From Mytilus edulis (taxonomy: Eukaryota > Mollusca > Bivalvia > Mytilida > Mytilidae), in assembly GCF_963676685.1 (NCBI RefSeq), contig NC_092345.1:79735592-79799591 (forward strand): 64,000 nucleotides of DNA. Reading direction: 5' to 3'. This document shows, in pieces, positions 23,561 through 38,100 of this stretch. Numbering within the stretch: position 1 is the first letter of the stretch; each line of letters begins with the position of its first letter. Made by a program: the position numbers and the translations under genes. Under the pieces are notes generated by a model that was given only the letters and a program-made list of their open reading frames with translations, was not told the origin of the DNA and did no database searches.

Positions 23561-25570
23561 TCTCCTTCATTTCACTCAGCTCTGAGCCGGTCCTATATTC
23601 TTATGTTGTTGCTTATGCTAAATTCTATTATCAGCATTATTATGTTGCCTCGTTCATTTTTAGCCGCAGTAAGAGAACTCGGAGTGTGGACTGGTTGGTC
23701 AAGACAGACAAAAAGCATCTCATCATGAAGCCCAATAATAAATTAGCTAATACAGCGTGATATGGCTTTTACATTTTTACCTTTTATGGTATCTGAGTAT
23801 AATAATTCTCGAGCGAATAACCAGGGTTCAAAATATAATTCTTAAAAAATTTGCATTGCATGATTACAGTGGCGTTATGTAAATTAAAATGTCTGTATAT
23901 ATTCTAAATTCCAAAAAGAACTCGGATCTATTTTACATTTAATCCTTCAAGGCTTCGTTCCTTATTTGACCGTTTATGACTTCTGTGAATTCATTTCTTT
24001 TCGTGGATTAAAGAGACCTTGCATTTTCGTGAATATTTGATTTCAAGGTTTTCCCCAAGTCTGCATATTTTCAAATAGCATACTTTTAATTCGTTGAACA
24101 TCTAAATCAGTGAATCACCTGTATCCACGAAATCAACTAAAATATGTATCCAACGAATAATAATGAATCCACAGTAATGTATCTCGTCCTAAACATGCAT
24201 GAATGTTTGCCACTGAACGATAAGCAACTAACAATCATTTAAATATAAAGAGAAAACAAGTTTCTGTAAACTTACTGATTTCACTTATATTTCTATGATT
24301 TGAAAGAAAAAAAAATAATTAAAAACTTTATAACAGGTCTAACTACTAACAGAAAAATTAGAAGTCTGTATATTTTATTATTTTCTTTTTACAAGAAACT
24401 AAGCTCCTATGAAAACCTAGTTTAACATGTGCTTGCATGGTCCAAATATTGATTCCTTTGGAATATAAAAGTGGTATTGTATCTTTAACAAAACACAAAT
24501 AATTCCTAAATAACGTTTTGGTAATTCTTACATCCACGCGATTTATACTGATGGCAGTTTATATTTTATCGCGAGTGTTTCTTCATTTTAAAATAAATCA
24601 AATTTATGATCATAAAACGCTTTGACATACGAATGGATTCGCCGCACGATGATGTCACATTAAGATAATACAGAAACATACTTTAGCACCATATGCGAAA
24701 AGTGAGTTTTTATTTTTCGCTAAAAATAATAGCACAGCATGGACCTCATTTTTTTCTTTCTTTTACAAACAATTTTGTACACATTCAAGTAAGTTGTTTC
24801 AAAATTGAAAGGAAAAATCAACAGTAGATTTTTTTCTGTATGTATTTGTAGTGAAATCAAGGATAAAACTTGTTTCATTGGCAATCATACCACATTTCTT
24901 TATTTTACAAAGAATATTTATTGTCAGCATGCGGTTTTTTTCAACTAATGTTTCAGTGTTCTGCTTATTATCGTTCTCCATTGCGTTTTCATGAGACGCT
25001 TTTTTCTACCCATTTGTTTTGTTTAATTTTATCAACCACGTGTTTTAAATGTAACATTTCCATAAATGGTCAATTTCATCAAGCTTATGTAGAACATAAA
25101 TCAGGAGATAGCTATATATTACCATTGATCATCTCAACGAGATTGATTTTCTCATTTAAGCTGGTACTGCGAAAGTGAGAAAAGCAATCGATGACCAATG
25201 ATAATCTGTTTATCGCTATTTTACCTATGATGACGTTGTTAATTTCATTGACAACGAGCACGTGCTCCCTTAGTTTCTAGCGATAATTTTTCATATCATT
25301 CAACTCCGCTGAGAAAGAAAATAATCAGTCAGCAAGATCAAAGGAAAATTTTGTAAAATGGCGATAAAATCCTTCCTTATTTATGTAGTGTTTACATCTG
25401 GCAGCTGAATTATACAACTCAAACGACAAATGTTTAAAAGAGTCATACATTTACTGTTTATAAAATCATTGAAATTCAACAAATAATACATAGAAGAGTA
25501 AAATCTCAAACATCCCTTAAATGTAGAATTTAAAGGTAAATAATCTTTTCTTAAAAATGTTATCATAATA
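23561..25570. other. Stretch downstream of the ZP gene
   Basis: No gene seen. It contains the TA-type MITE relic at 23980-24177 and a fragment of the 'CATTGGCAATCATACCACAT' repeat border at about 24875. Sequence at about 25170-25365 (CpG-bearing, ending near 'AAAATGGCGATAAAATCC') looks like another interspersed element, but its ends could not be set. Confidence 0.4.
23980..24177. mobile_element. MITE, degenerate copy of the family at 53698-53905
   Basis: It begins 'TTCTGTGAATTCATTTCTTT' and ends 'CCAACGAATAATAATGAATC' then 'CACAGTA'. Ends and internal phrases ('TTCGTTGAACAT', 'GTATCCACGAAAT') match the better copy at 53.7 kb in the same order. About 200 bp. Confidence 0.65.
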
Positions 25571-26187
25571 TCACAAGATCATAAATAAAGCAAATAATGC
25601 AAAAGGCAATAAAGTATAAAAAGAAAACATTCGGCAAGACGCATGTGATAAAATGGTCAGTTTTCCATTTAGACCACCAACATACAATTTATTTGGATCA
25701 GGAATATGTTTTTGATTTTCTGGTGATGACGTTTGTGAATTTGAGCTCGTCATTTTTATGAGTTCATTTGGAGTAGATACCGTTTTCATCCCTACAGTAT
25801 GCTGAAAGATGGTTTTCGGTGTCGTAGAGGATACGATAGAGGAGTTTTGCTTCTTAACTGTTGTTTTCTGAGGAGGTGAATCCGAAGGTTTTGGTTGAGT
25901 TGTTGTCTTTTGCGTAGGTGAATCGGAAGGTGTAGGTTTAGATGTTGTTTTCTGAGGAAGAGTCGGTGATTTTGAAGATATTGGTTTAGATGTAGTTTTC
26001 TGCGGAGATGGTAAATCGGAAGGTATTGGTCTAGATGTTGACATCTGGGACGTTTTCTGTGATTTAGTTTGTTCTATTGTTGGTAGAGTAATAGGAAACA
26101 CTTTAGTTGATGTTTTGACGGTTCCAGTCGACCAATCAGGAACCTTTGAAGTGACCATACTTGAAGTTGCTGGAGACTTTGTTGTAA
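25571..26187 (-). CDS. SRCR-ZP gene exon 9 (mucin-like stalk and anchor)
   Basis: Starts V-T-T-K-S-P-A-T in phase 1. Residues about 620-683 are imperfect repeats of the type QKTTSKPxPSDSP, likely heavily O-glycosylated. The C-terminal 25 residues ([19 protein letters not shown], then stop) are hydrophobic to the very end. I saw no clear AATAAA close downstream. Confidence 0.82.
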
Positions 26188-29100
26188 CTGAAATTTAGAA
26201 GACACAGAAATCATTATTACTTTTCATCTAGTTTTGTAACTAGAATTATTTACCATTGATTCTGTTTTAAATAAAGTAATAATAGTACAACAAGATACAA
26301 CTTCTAACATGATACGTCTACTGCACAATTTGCCATGTACTGTTTGAAAGTTTGTATGAAGTAAAAACATCTTTGTACAGTTAAAATCGTCAATAAAGTG
26401 CAAGATGATTTCCCTTGTATCATCTTAACTTGCAGAGTAAACACGAAAACTTTGTTGAAATTAAGGTGACAATGGTTTACCAATGTTCAAATCTAGAAAA
26501 TTCACTGGGAAGACATAAATCAAGCAAGGATTTGTATAGGGATAGTGTGACTATACAAATCCTTGAATCAAGGTAACAATTAGCCATTATTGTTACATTT
26601 CCATGCAACCGTAGCCAGTGCCTTTTTTATGAACGTTTATATAAATATAATCTAAAACTTCTGCGGCAACCTTTCACAAAACGGAAATCTTTTAAAAGAA
26701 ATTGTATGTATTAAATCGTTGCAAATTATCGTTAAATGTGTGAATACTCTTGAAACCTTTATTTATCTCACCTAAATTGACTTCCCATCCATCACCCCTA
26801 TCAATCACAACACCATCTCCATTTTGAATAAAGTTCAACGGCGAACTAACCACACGATAGATTTCTCTAGAACTAACGTCTCGTTTCCGCCTTTTTCCTG
26901 TACTTGTACTATTACAACTTCGATCACATTCAGCATTTTTCTCAGATACAAGACATACAATGGCGTCACACTGGATCACAACGTTACTAAAGGCAACAAA
27001 CTTAAACGTTTGATAGCGGAATCCAAATGAAGTGGAGTTCAGAGGGAAGAAACCTAGAGTTGGATCTTTTTGACATCTGCAAATAACATAATGTTTAATC
27101 CTATCTGCCTTCATATATTCAAGGTATTATTTGTATTGTTGATAAAATATACTCACACGCGTTGCCGATTTAGGCATCCGCTTAAATGAGCGTTACTCGT
27201 AACCCTTCAGTTTGTCACCATTAATTGTAACAAAAAGATTGACATTTTGCTCCACCTATATATAAATTTCCCTCATGACTTGCCCTCTCATTGTTTCTTC
27301 TATCTCTTGAAAGTATTAAAATATTTACCATACACATATGAATAAGCAGTTTTCAGACAAGCATATGTTTTCTATTTTGACATGGCCCGTAGAAGTTTAT
27401 TTTTTATCATTAACATACTAGTAATCATTTTTTGTCGTTTTATTTTTTTTAATATGTATTTTTGATAACGCCTAGTTTAGTCAGTATTGCGTCTATTTTC
27501 TTTCCTTGCTATATTCTAATTTTGGCGTTAAATTACACTTACTTTTGGCTAAATAAGTTGAAAAATGTCGGATCATTTGGATCGTTGGTAGGTGTTGCTT
27601 TACAGTCGGGTACTACAAGCTTTAAGTTGGGGTCTATGGATTCCAGAGTTAGCGCAACATTCAACCATTCTCCAAGAGTCATTTGAACAGACCCATTCAA
27701 TGCAGTAATGAAAGAGTCATTGTAGAATGACATTGTTATAGTGAATGTACCAGGTGCCTTCTGTGTAACAGTCTCTGTAAGAGGAGTAACTCCCTTGTCT
27801 GTATCGAGATCACGGGGGAACTCGCAACTAACCTCAATTCTGTATGTGTTGACACGCACAATCTCATTGTCGATAATAGTGTAGTCATATTTTATTGAAT
27901 TTGTATAAATAATATGAGATGTATTCACCTGTTCAAAGAGATAAAACTTAATGACACATTTCTTAGAATATATAGGCATACAGAGCATCATGAATCTAAG
28001 CAACCAATGATTGTTATGAATCATACATCTTATTTTTTTGTATCACTTATGGTGCAGATGTATTTTGGAGAAAAGCCTTTCACAATGTTCGCAAAAGTTC
28101 CTAAGCATCTTTTTCATACATAAAATCAATATGAAAAAGGAAATAACTAGGAGAAAAGTACAGTACTTTCTTTCATATCATTTAAAATGTCAAAACATTT
28201 ATTCTGTAACTTATTAGAGGTATAATTTTGCACTAACCCTATGTCCTATTTACAAATGTGCACCCAAACTAGTATATTCCATTTTAACAACAATGGTTAA
28301 CATTAGGCCTTGAAGGCATAAAACTTTGCTCAGTGCTCAGAGCACAAAAATCATGCTCGAAACATGAAATCCAGCAATTTGATTAGTTGATTTTCGAGTC
28401 TGAGTACAAAAATCCTGCTCGAAAGTTTTATTACCGTGAGGCCAGATCTTTATCATTTATCATCACAATAACAAATATATTTTCTAAAACATTATCAACA
28501 CCCTTTTAAGTACAACCAAATGAAATTTGATTTTTGAGTTAAACAGTCTCATCTTCCTATATCTATCAAGTATTATTTTTGTTACTTTTTTATGCTGCAA
28601 AAATGGAGTCCTGCAGCAAGAGAACCAATATAAACGATAAGGAAAAACACATTCGGTGTTTATTGACTGCGGGGGTCTTCAAGAATTAATTTGATGCAGA
28701 AACATGAAGAAAAATCTGTCTGCTCATCATTTAGCCGAAAACAAAAGTCTACAAGTGCCCCTTTTCGTTTGATCTCTCAAAGAAAAAGAAATGTGTGCTG
28801 TTTATTATTTTTTTTATTTATATTGATATCAACTTATTCATACGTGATATAGTTACGATACTGTTGTCAGGTCATCAGACGTGATAAAGTTACGATACTG
28901 TTGTCAGGTCGTTAAAGATTGCATTTTTTAGAATATATACTGATTTACTTAAAGGGTCTTTACATCGGAAATAAACACATTTATTCTGAAGCCAGTTGTT
29001 GTCATGATACGGGCATTTGTTTCTCGTATATTTCATGATGACATGATACTTAACCCCTAACAGGAGGGATTTGCTTGATTTTCATTTGATGAAGACATAT

Positions 29101-32100
29101 ACTATCAGTTTCATTAAGGTCTGGAACTGGCATTGCAGTAACTGCTAGAAGTCCTTTGTTACTTTATGCTGAGCATTGTATTTTTTTTAATTTATTCTGT
29201 TACCTATTTTAACATGGTCTTCAGACTGGGTCTTCTTTCAAACTGGGTTTTATTGTGTGTATTGCTGTGTGATTGTTTATTTTACATTGGCTAAAAGTAT
29301 ATGCATTTCATTTATGAAACTTTTGACCTTTAACCCAAGGTGAATATTTGATTTGGGATAATACAATCTCAAAGTAATAACTAAATCTTATCTAATAGAC
29401 CAAATAAAGGACTCCTCATCGATTTCGTCATTTGATAATAATACGTACCGTTGTAACTGTTCCACATTCACTGTACGGTATGATAATTGTAACAGTATCA
29501 GTCGTTTTCAGTGTATCGACACTGCATGCTCCAGTATATGGGTAAAATATAGATAAATGTTTTTCCTCCAAATATTTATCTTGTATTCTACTGAACCGTG
29601 CGTAAAATTTCCCACCGGAACATTCTAGTTCTGGTACCGGTGCTGAAATCAAACAGAGTGAGAAATAATAGATTGTCGATACTGAAATAATATCAGCTAG
29701 ATAATCGATTGTCGTTACTGAAGTCAGAAATACTACTTTGTCTCTACTGGACTGAGCTATACAAAATCGTAGATATTGAAGTGATAAAAACTGCTGTAGA
29801 TTACCTATACTGAAGTGAGCAATACCAGAGTGCCGATAATGACGTGAGAAATACTAAGCAAGTTGTCTATACTGGAGTGAGTTTAACAAGATTTTTTCTA
29901 TATTGAAGTGAGAAATACTGATTTGTATAAACTGGAGTGAGCCATACCAGAGCGTCGATATTGGAGTGTACCTATATGTTGTAAAATGTACCTATATATG
30001 TTGTAAAACATTTGGTTGATAAAGAATTGGATTGAGTGAGAAATACTAATTTGTCTATACTGGAGTGAGTTAAACTAGATCTTTTTCGACATTGAAGTGA
30101 TAAATAGTTGACAGTCGACTGCCTATACTAAAGTTAGTAATACTAGGGTATCAATATTGAAGTGAGAAATACTAGACTGTCGATTCACGATACTGAAGTG
30201 AGAAACACTAATGTATCGATACTGGAGTGAGCTATACTCGATTGTAGATATTGAAGAGATAAATACTAGATTGTCGATTGTCTATACTGAAGTGAGCATT
30301 GATATAAAGTTGAGTGATACTAGATTGTCGAGTCTAGATACTAAAGTGAGAAATACTAATTTGACGATACTGGAGTGAGCTATACTAGATTGTCGATTGT
30401 CTATACTGAAGTTAATAATACTAGAGTGTCGATTGTCAATACTGAAGTTAATAATACTAGAGTGTCGATACTAAAGTGAGAAATATAAGATCGTCGATTC
30501 TGGATACTGAAGTGAGAAATACAAAGTTGTGGATACTGATCTGAGATATACAAAATTGTCTTCAATGAAGAGATAAATATAAGACTATCGGCTGTCGAGA
30601 TTTTGAAGGACCATTTTGTCACATCTATTAACAGACCAACCCCCACACTAACTTTTAAAATAAACGTTTACCCTTGCAGTATAGTATCTGATAAACGTTA
30701 ACACATATAGCATCGTATCTAATAAATATTTACACATGTCGTATCGTATCTGATAAACGTTTACACATGTCGTTTCGTATCTGATAACCGTGTACACATG
30801 TCGTATGGTATCTGATAAACGTTTACACATGTCGTATGGTATCTGATAAACGTTTACACATGTCGTATCGTATCTGATAAACGTTTACACATGTCGTATC
30901 GTATCTGATAAACGTTTACACATGGCGTAACGTATCTGATAAACGTTTACATATGTCGTATCGTACCTGATAAACGTTTACACATGTCGTATCGTATCTG
31001 ATAAACGTTTATACATGTCGTATCGTATCTGATAAACGTTTACACATGTAGAATCGTATCTGATAAACGTTTTCACATGTCGTATCGTATCTGATAAACG
31101 TGTACACATGTCGTATCGTATCTGATAAATGTTTACACATGTCGTATCGTATCTGATAAACGTTTACACATGTCGTACCGTATCTGATAAACGTGTACAC
31201 ATGTCGTATCTTATCTGATAAACATTTACACATGTCGTATCTTATCTGATAAACGTTTTCACATGTCGTACCGTATCTGATAAACGTGTACACATGTCGT
31301 ATCTTATCTGATAAACGTTTACACATGTAGTATCGTATCTGATAAACGTTTACACATGTCGTACCGTATCTGATAAACGTTTACACATGTCGTACCGTAT
31401 CTGATAAACGTTTACACATGTAGCATCTTATCTGATAAACGTTTTCACATGTCGTACCGTATCTGATAAACGTGTACACATGTCGTATCTTATCTGATAA
31501 ACGTTTACACATGTAGTATCGTATCTGATAAACGTTTACACATGTCGTACCGTATCTGATAAACGTTTACGCATGTCGTACCGTATCTGATAAACGTTTA
31601 CACATGTAGCATCTTATCTGATAAACGTTTTCACATGTCGTACCGTATCTGATAAACGTGTACACATGTCGTATCTTATCTGATAAACGTTTACACATGT
31701 CGTATCTTATCTGATAAACGTTTACACATGTCGTACCGTATCTGATAAAAGTGTACACATGTCGTATCTTATCTGATAAACGTTTACACATGTCGTATCT
31801 TATCTGATAAACGTTTACACATGTCGTACCGTATCTGATAAAAGTGTACACATGTCGTATCTTATCTGATAAACGTTTACACATGTAGTATCGTATCTGA
31901 TAAACGTTATTATTCGTACTTGAAGTTTTTAAATAACAAACAACAATGTAAACTTCGAGTACACATCAATCACAAATATGGATATTTGTAATAAAAACAA
32001 ATATGTGTATGATGGATTTTTTTTTTTATTGTTTTTGAAACTTATCCTATGTGTTGTCCCCAAATATTGATAGTGTGCATATAATAACTATAGCAACACT

Positions 32101-35100
32101 GAATTGTACACGTACAATCATGGAATTAAACAAAATGTGATAGATATAAAAGATTGATGTGTGCTAAGCTATAGGACGTGCTTTATAAAAACCACAAAAT
32201 TGAAAACATTTATCAGTGGTCTATACATAAGTATTTTGTTGCAATCTACTTTTTTTTCTTTATAAAATAACCTCCAAAAAACCACCATATCCTAAATCAG
32301 TAACTATCACCATAATCTACATGTGTAACTATCACCAAACCATTACTTTCCGCAAGTATAGTAAACGATACATACGTTGGTTTCCATTACATGACATGGT
32401 CAGTTAATTTGCAATTAAATTTGAGCTGTTGGTAATAAAAGAAATACTTTGTCCAGTTTGTTAACTTCGCTTGTAAAAACACTTATGCATTCAAATTATA
32501 GTTAAGATTTTGTTATTATATAAGCTAGAGACGTACACAGTGTAATATTTCAACAAATCTATCAACACTATATTTTTTTTAAACATACAACTTAGCATGA
32601 CTAATCGTAATTTCTTCAGAATGCTTAATTTGTTTAAAAGGGGTTCCATCATCACTGACATGGACGGTTTTGTTGTGATGTCAGGCTTTTATATAGGCTA
32701 GTACATGTGTATAATAGTATTCCTGGTGGTACAACTTTGGATTTTACCATATCAAGTCAGGCTTCTACTCAGTCAAAATTACCTTCCATAACGCCACCTA
32801 TTTTTTCAATAGCGAAAATGAAAGCCATTGTAGGGAAGACGCACGCACTGTATGTCAATATAGCTCTAGAAAACTAACAATGTATCCAACAATATTACCA
32901 TTCTTACATGACAGCTGTATATCAAAAAGCAACTGTATCTACTAGCTATACAGCATCTTAATGTATTGTTTGTGAACTTGAAACTTTGTCTGATCGGTTG
33001 TTACTAATGGCAAATTTTAGGAGGTTACAAAAACATTAAAAATCTAATTAAATTTCAAGGAAGGGCAGGCTAAATATTGTAAGAGGTTGAAGGCGAATTA
33101 CCCTAAATGATACCCCAAATCTTTTTTTTTATAAGTTATTCATTTTTAAGATCCACTTGTAAAGTCTGCCAAGAGTTTCAGTAATTCACTGGGGTGTTAT
33201 TGCACTTAAATTAAAATATATTACAAGTTAGAATTACACCTCAAATTTTAACATTTGTGGTAACACAAAGCTTTTTTTCTTATTTTCTTATTTATACTCA
33301 GGTGTTATGATTCATCAGAAAGGTATTTCTCTTGACCCATATACTTTGTTCCTGGGTACTGTGAATTTTTAGTGTTATACCAATTTGAAGTCTAAACTTG
33401 TAAAAATAACGGAATATGAAGCGAGAGGATGTGTCAAATACTTTTGCTTTATATGTTTTTAAGATAAAACAGTCAACTTAAAAACTAATGCGATAATTGC
33501 CCATTTGTAGGACGCCTCAAAAACAACAACAACAAAAAAAACTGTCGCCGTGGGCAGCAATGTAAATCTGTACTTTTTAAAATATATATTTGGATTTTTT
33601 TCCGCGGAATGCTATATGGTTTTAAATGGGGATATATGGTTGGAACCCCCTTTTAAAAATGGCTGCATCCACCCCTGGTACATTACCATCGCTCTTTTTG
33701 TAATATGAAATGTCAGTTATTATTCCACGGTATGTAAAGAAAATGGTATCGAAATCAATACACGATTGGTTGAGACTTTCCCACGTGACATCGAACAAAG
33801 TTTCACAAGTCAGTAGTCCTCTCCCAAAACAATATTACTTTCCGATGACCTATATGATGCGATGTAACCCGTGGTTTTGTAACATTGCATTTGATTCTGC
33901 ATAGCGATAGTGTTGACAATTTCAGTGGAATAATACAATCATTTTTATTGGCTTGAAGAGATAGGCAGATTTTTTTTTTATCTTTGAAAAAGTCATGTTT
34001 CTCTCGGAATATCTAGAAATCATCAAAAGTATGGTTTGCTAATCGTGCAACCCTAGATAGTTTTTAATCTGACGATTTATAAATTACATATATATACTAT
34101 TGATAGGGTCAACACTCTCTTTATACAAAAATAAAATAACTTCAATATATTTAACTGTTTAATTCGCTCACCGAGTGGTTGTGCATTAACAAGTTTTACA
34201 CATGTAACGCTGGCAAACTCTTTTTGGTTGACATTACAGTTGTGGACTGTAGATTTCGGACATTGATCGATGTCAGTTTCTGTACCAATACATTCTACGT
34301 CATCAAGAAGATAATTGGAACTGACATTATTTAAGACGACCTGAGTATATATATCTTGTGGTGCACCTGCCTGGGCAACATTTGGACTGAAGAAAAAAGA
34401 AATCATGTATACTATCCATTTACCAGATACATTGTATTGTTACCTTGTCCTTTAATATCAACAGACCTACAAGATGACAGTCTTGAAAATAACTTATAAT
34501 ATATAACCTGAACTCCCTGGTTCTCTGAAAGTATCGACAGGTCATTACTACTATACTGGGTATTTCACATCAACTCGATTCGTTTATTAATCCACATTAA
34601 ACGTTATAACTTATACATTTTAGTTATCAAATTTTATGACATTGGATAAATAAGATTGTTATTTAATACAAAAAAAAGATCAAATACTTTGGTGGATTTC
34701 AATTATATTAAATGTGGTTCAGACTTTACTGTGTAGTCCATTAATGGTAATATTTTTCTCGCATGGCTCGGTACTTCTGCATCCCACCAATATGTTTGAT
34801 GTGCTATGGTCATTTTTTATATTCTTGTCTTTCGTTTTTGCTTGTGTGCTTTGTCAATATGCCATTTTGTTTTTCTTTGTTGACATATTTGTTTGTTCTA
34901 ATAGTGAATAATAACATTTTTGACATTTTTACCTAATTATTTTTTCTTTTTGTTTTGTTCACACATTGTTTTCAATATAATGGAATTTTATGCGACTGTC
35001 ATACAATTAAAAGACGTTAACCTAGCTATAAAACTACAAAATCAGGTTTAATCCACTTTTTTTATACACAAATAAATAAATTTGATGTATTTACTGTCTT

Positions 35101-38100
35101 CTGATTGGTTAAAAGTATAAGTTTTATTTTCAATGTTGTCAATTTTTATGGCGACACGCCCACTCTGACGTTGTGTATTCATACGCCAACATGTGTGTAC
35201 GTTGTTTTTGTTAATATAAATAATATAAAAAGTTCTTTGAGCCTTATTTTTGATAGAAATTTATTTATAATGAATGGCAATAATTTATTTTGAATTTATT
35301 GACCCATAAATTATTTTTTGACTCTACAAATTTTACATAATCCGCTTCGCGGATTATTCAATGTGAAGAGTCAAAAATTAATTTTATGGTTCAATAAAAT
35401 CAAAATAAATAATAGCCATTCATTAAGTAAGTTGTATCAAGTCAGGAGTATGAAAGTTGCTTCCATTCGTTTTATATATTTGAGTTTTTGGTTTTAATTT
35501 TTTCGGCAATGATGTTAGAAATCATTTTTTTTTTGTTAAATCATTTCCCATAAATCAGACCGTTTTTGTTTTCTCGTTTGATTTGACCGGTCTAGATTTG
35601 TTGTACATTTTGTCATGCCAGGGCTATTTCTAAATTACTTAATGATGGGTTTTAATATTCGTAAAGTCTTAGGGTGACCTTTATATGCTTATATCAACAT
35701 CCCGCCCCTAGTTGGTTTCTAATTTCATGTTAACAGTTATAGATATGAACATGTATTATGAGTTCAGAGTAAATATCACAATTCAAGGTAAAAACAGACA
35801 AACATTTGGGGTATAAATAATTACAAACGCATTACCTCCAAAAAGCGTCTTGTATTATGAATCATTATGCAGGATCTATTTATGCTAAACAAAAATAACC
35901 TATTTATACTCAAGTACAAAAATGCATGACTTGTGTATGATCAATTAAAAATTGCATAATTGCATTTTGAAGTCAAATATATCACTAGTTTAGAAAGAAT
36001 TGTTTCCGAATCAATTCAAGTATATATAAATCGTAAGTAAAAAAAAACCAGCCCCTTAGTATACCATCGTTCAAAAGGTTTAGTTATAAACTTCTTTTTT
36101 AATTAAAATTACTCATTATAATGAATACATGAACAAGTAATTTAAATATGGGACCAGAAAACAACAGTGCTCTTATATGTGAGACTTCCGGCAATGAGAG
36201 CATGGAGTGAAAATAAATTTATCTGGAAATTATCTGCCAAAATCGACGACATCGACATTATTAGATTAATGCTCTGTCAAAATCGGACGATATGGATATT
36301 AACAGACTAATGAAAAACTTCTTTCAGTGAGAAAACAATCGTCAAAAGTGGTTTCTGTGGACTTGAAGTGTCAAAATGCCTCAACTGCCAAAAAACGGTG
36401 CATTCACTTATGACGGTCAAATTATAGATATTGTTGGTGATTTTACATATCTTGGAATAATTTTTGCTTCAAATGGTTCATTTTGTAAAAATAAAGAAAG
36501 ATTAGTTTGCCAAGCTAGAAAGGCTATGTTTAGTATAATGAAAAAAAGTAGAAAACTAAATTTACCTATTGATATACAGCTTGAGATGTTTGATGTAATG
36601 GTTTTACCTATATTAATGTATGGTTCTGAGATTTGGGGTTTTACTAATAACAGTATACTAGAATCATTTTGTCTGCAATTTTATAAATATATACTGAGTC
36701 TGAAGAAATGTACATCAAATTGTATCATGTATGGTGAACTTGGAAGATTTCCTATTGATAGTTTTATCAAAAGTAGAATGGTTGCATTCTGGAAAAGAAT
36801 TATTTGTAATAAGCAAGATAAAATTGCTGCTACTTTGTACAAGTTATTATATAACATGCATATCAAGAAATTTTTCCATTCTAAATGGATTGTTTGTATT
36901 GAAAAAACCCTTAATAATTGTGGTCTCTCAGAGTACTGGCTGTCACAGAGTGTACCAAAAAATGTAGTCATATCAAATCTAGTCAAACAATGTCTTTGTG
37001 ATCAGTTCAAACAAACATGGGTTACTACTGTTTATGATTCAGCTAAATGTTTAAATTATAGAATTTTCAAAACAATTCATAATTTTGAAAGATATATTGT
37101 TGATCTACCATATGATCTTCGAAAGGCATATTGTATTTTTAGATGTATGAACCATAAATTGCCAATAGAACAAGGTCGTTTTTGGGGTGTTGAACGTGAT
37201 GATCGCATTTGCGATTTATGCAATTTATGTGAAATTGGTGATGAATTTCATTATCTATTTAAATGTACTTTTTTTTCGAATGAAAGAAAAAGGTTTTTGC
37301 CCTGTAATGTGTACAAAAAGCCAAATGCTATAAAGTATTGTGAACTTTTTTGTTCTGATGACTACAATTTAATTGTCAAACTTGCCAAATTTTGTAAAAT
37401 TGTCCTGTCTGTTATAAATTAGATTTGCCTTCCACTGCAAATTCCTTAAATCATGTACTTTATGTATACCATTGAATATGTAACCATGTCATTCTATTAT
37501 CTCATTATTTTGTATATATGTTATTGTTTGTTATTACTGTTTATATTCACATACCCCTGATGGGGTCTTTGAGAAATAAAAAGTTTCAAAGTTATAAAAT
37601 CATTCCCTTAAGTTGAAAAATGAAATAACAAACTATATGTACATAATGATAGGCAGACGAATATAAGTGAAAAAATACATGTAATGAATACAATAAACTA
37701 AATAAAGATTAGAATTGGATGTTATATGTGTAAATATATATATAAAGTTAGATCAGATGAAAGATGGAAGATGTTTATAAAAAATGTTTTATCGTAGAAA
37801 GGGATAATATTCTTTTGTTTACATCATCAGGTATTGAAATATTTCTTCAAAACATAGAGTCGAAAGATACTAAAGGGATATTCAAACTCATGATGAAAAC
37901 AAACTGATAATGCAATGACATAAAAAGCCAGTGATGATCTGATGTGTGCCGGAAGGGTACCCCACATGCAATATTCAAAATTCGTTTAGACGTTTATGAC
38001 AAGTTGCACTACAAGGTACCTGTAAATTTACAGACGGGTTTACAGAGTGATTTATATATATACACACCTTCATAACAAAACAAAATTATAAGCGGTATGA

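Noticed and set aside
30648..31884. Minus-strand open frames of 60-105 codons with a repeated [18 protein letters not shown] pattern
   Set aside because: They are produced by the 31 bp tandem repeat (31 codons per three units), with no splice or start context.
30655..31909. CRISPR array
   Set aside because: Units are directly adjacent without unique spacers, and the genome is eukaryotic.
36681..36986. Frames overlapping the 36376-37422 LINE remnant
   Set aside because: Shadows in other frames of a recognisable LINE C-terminal region.
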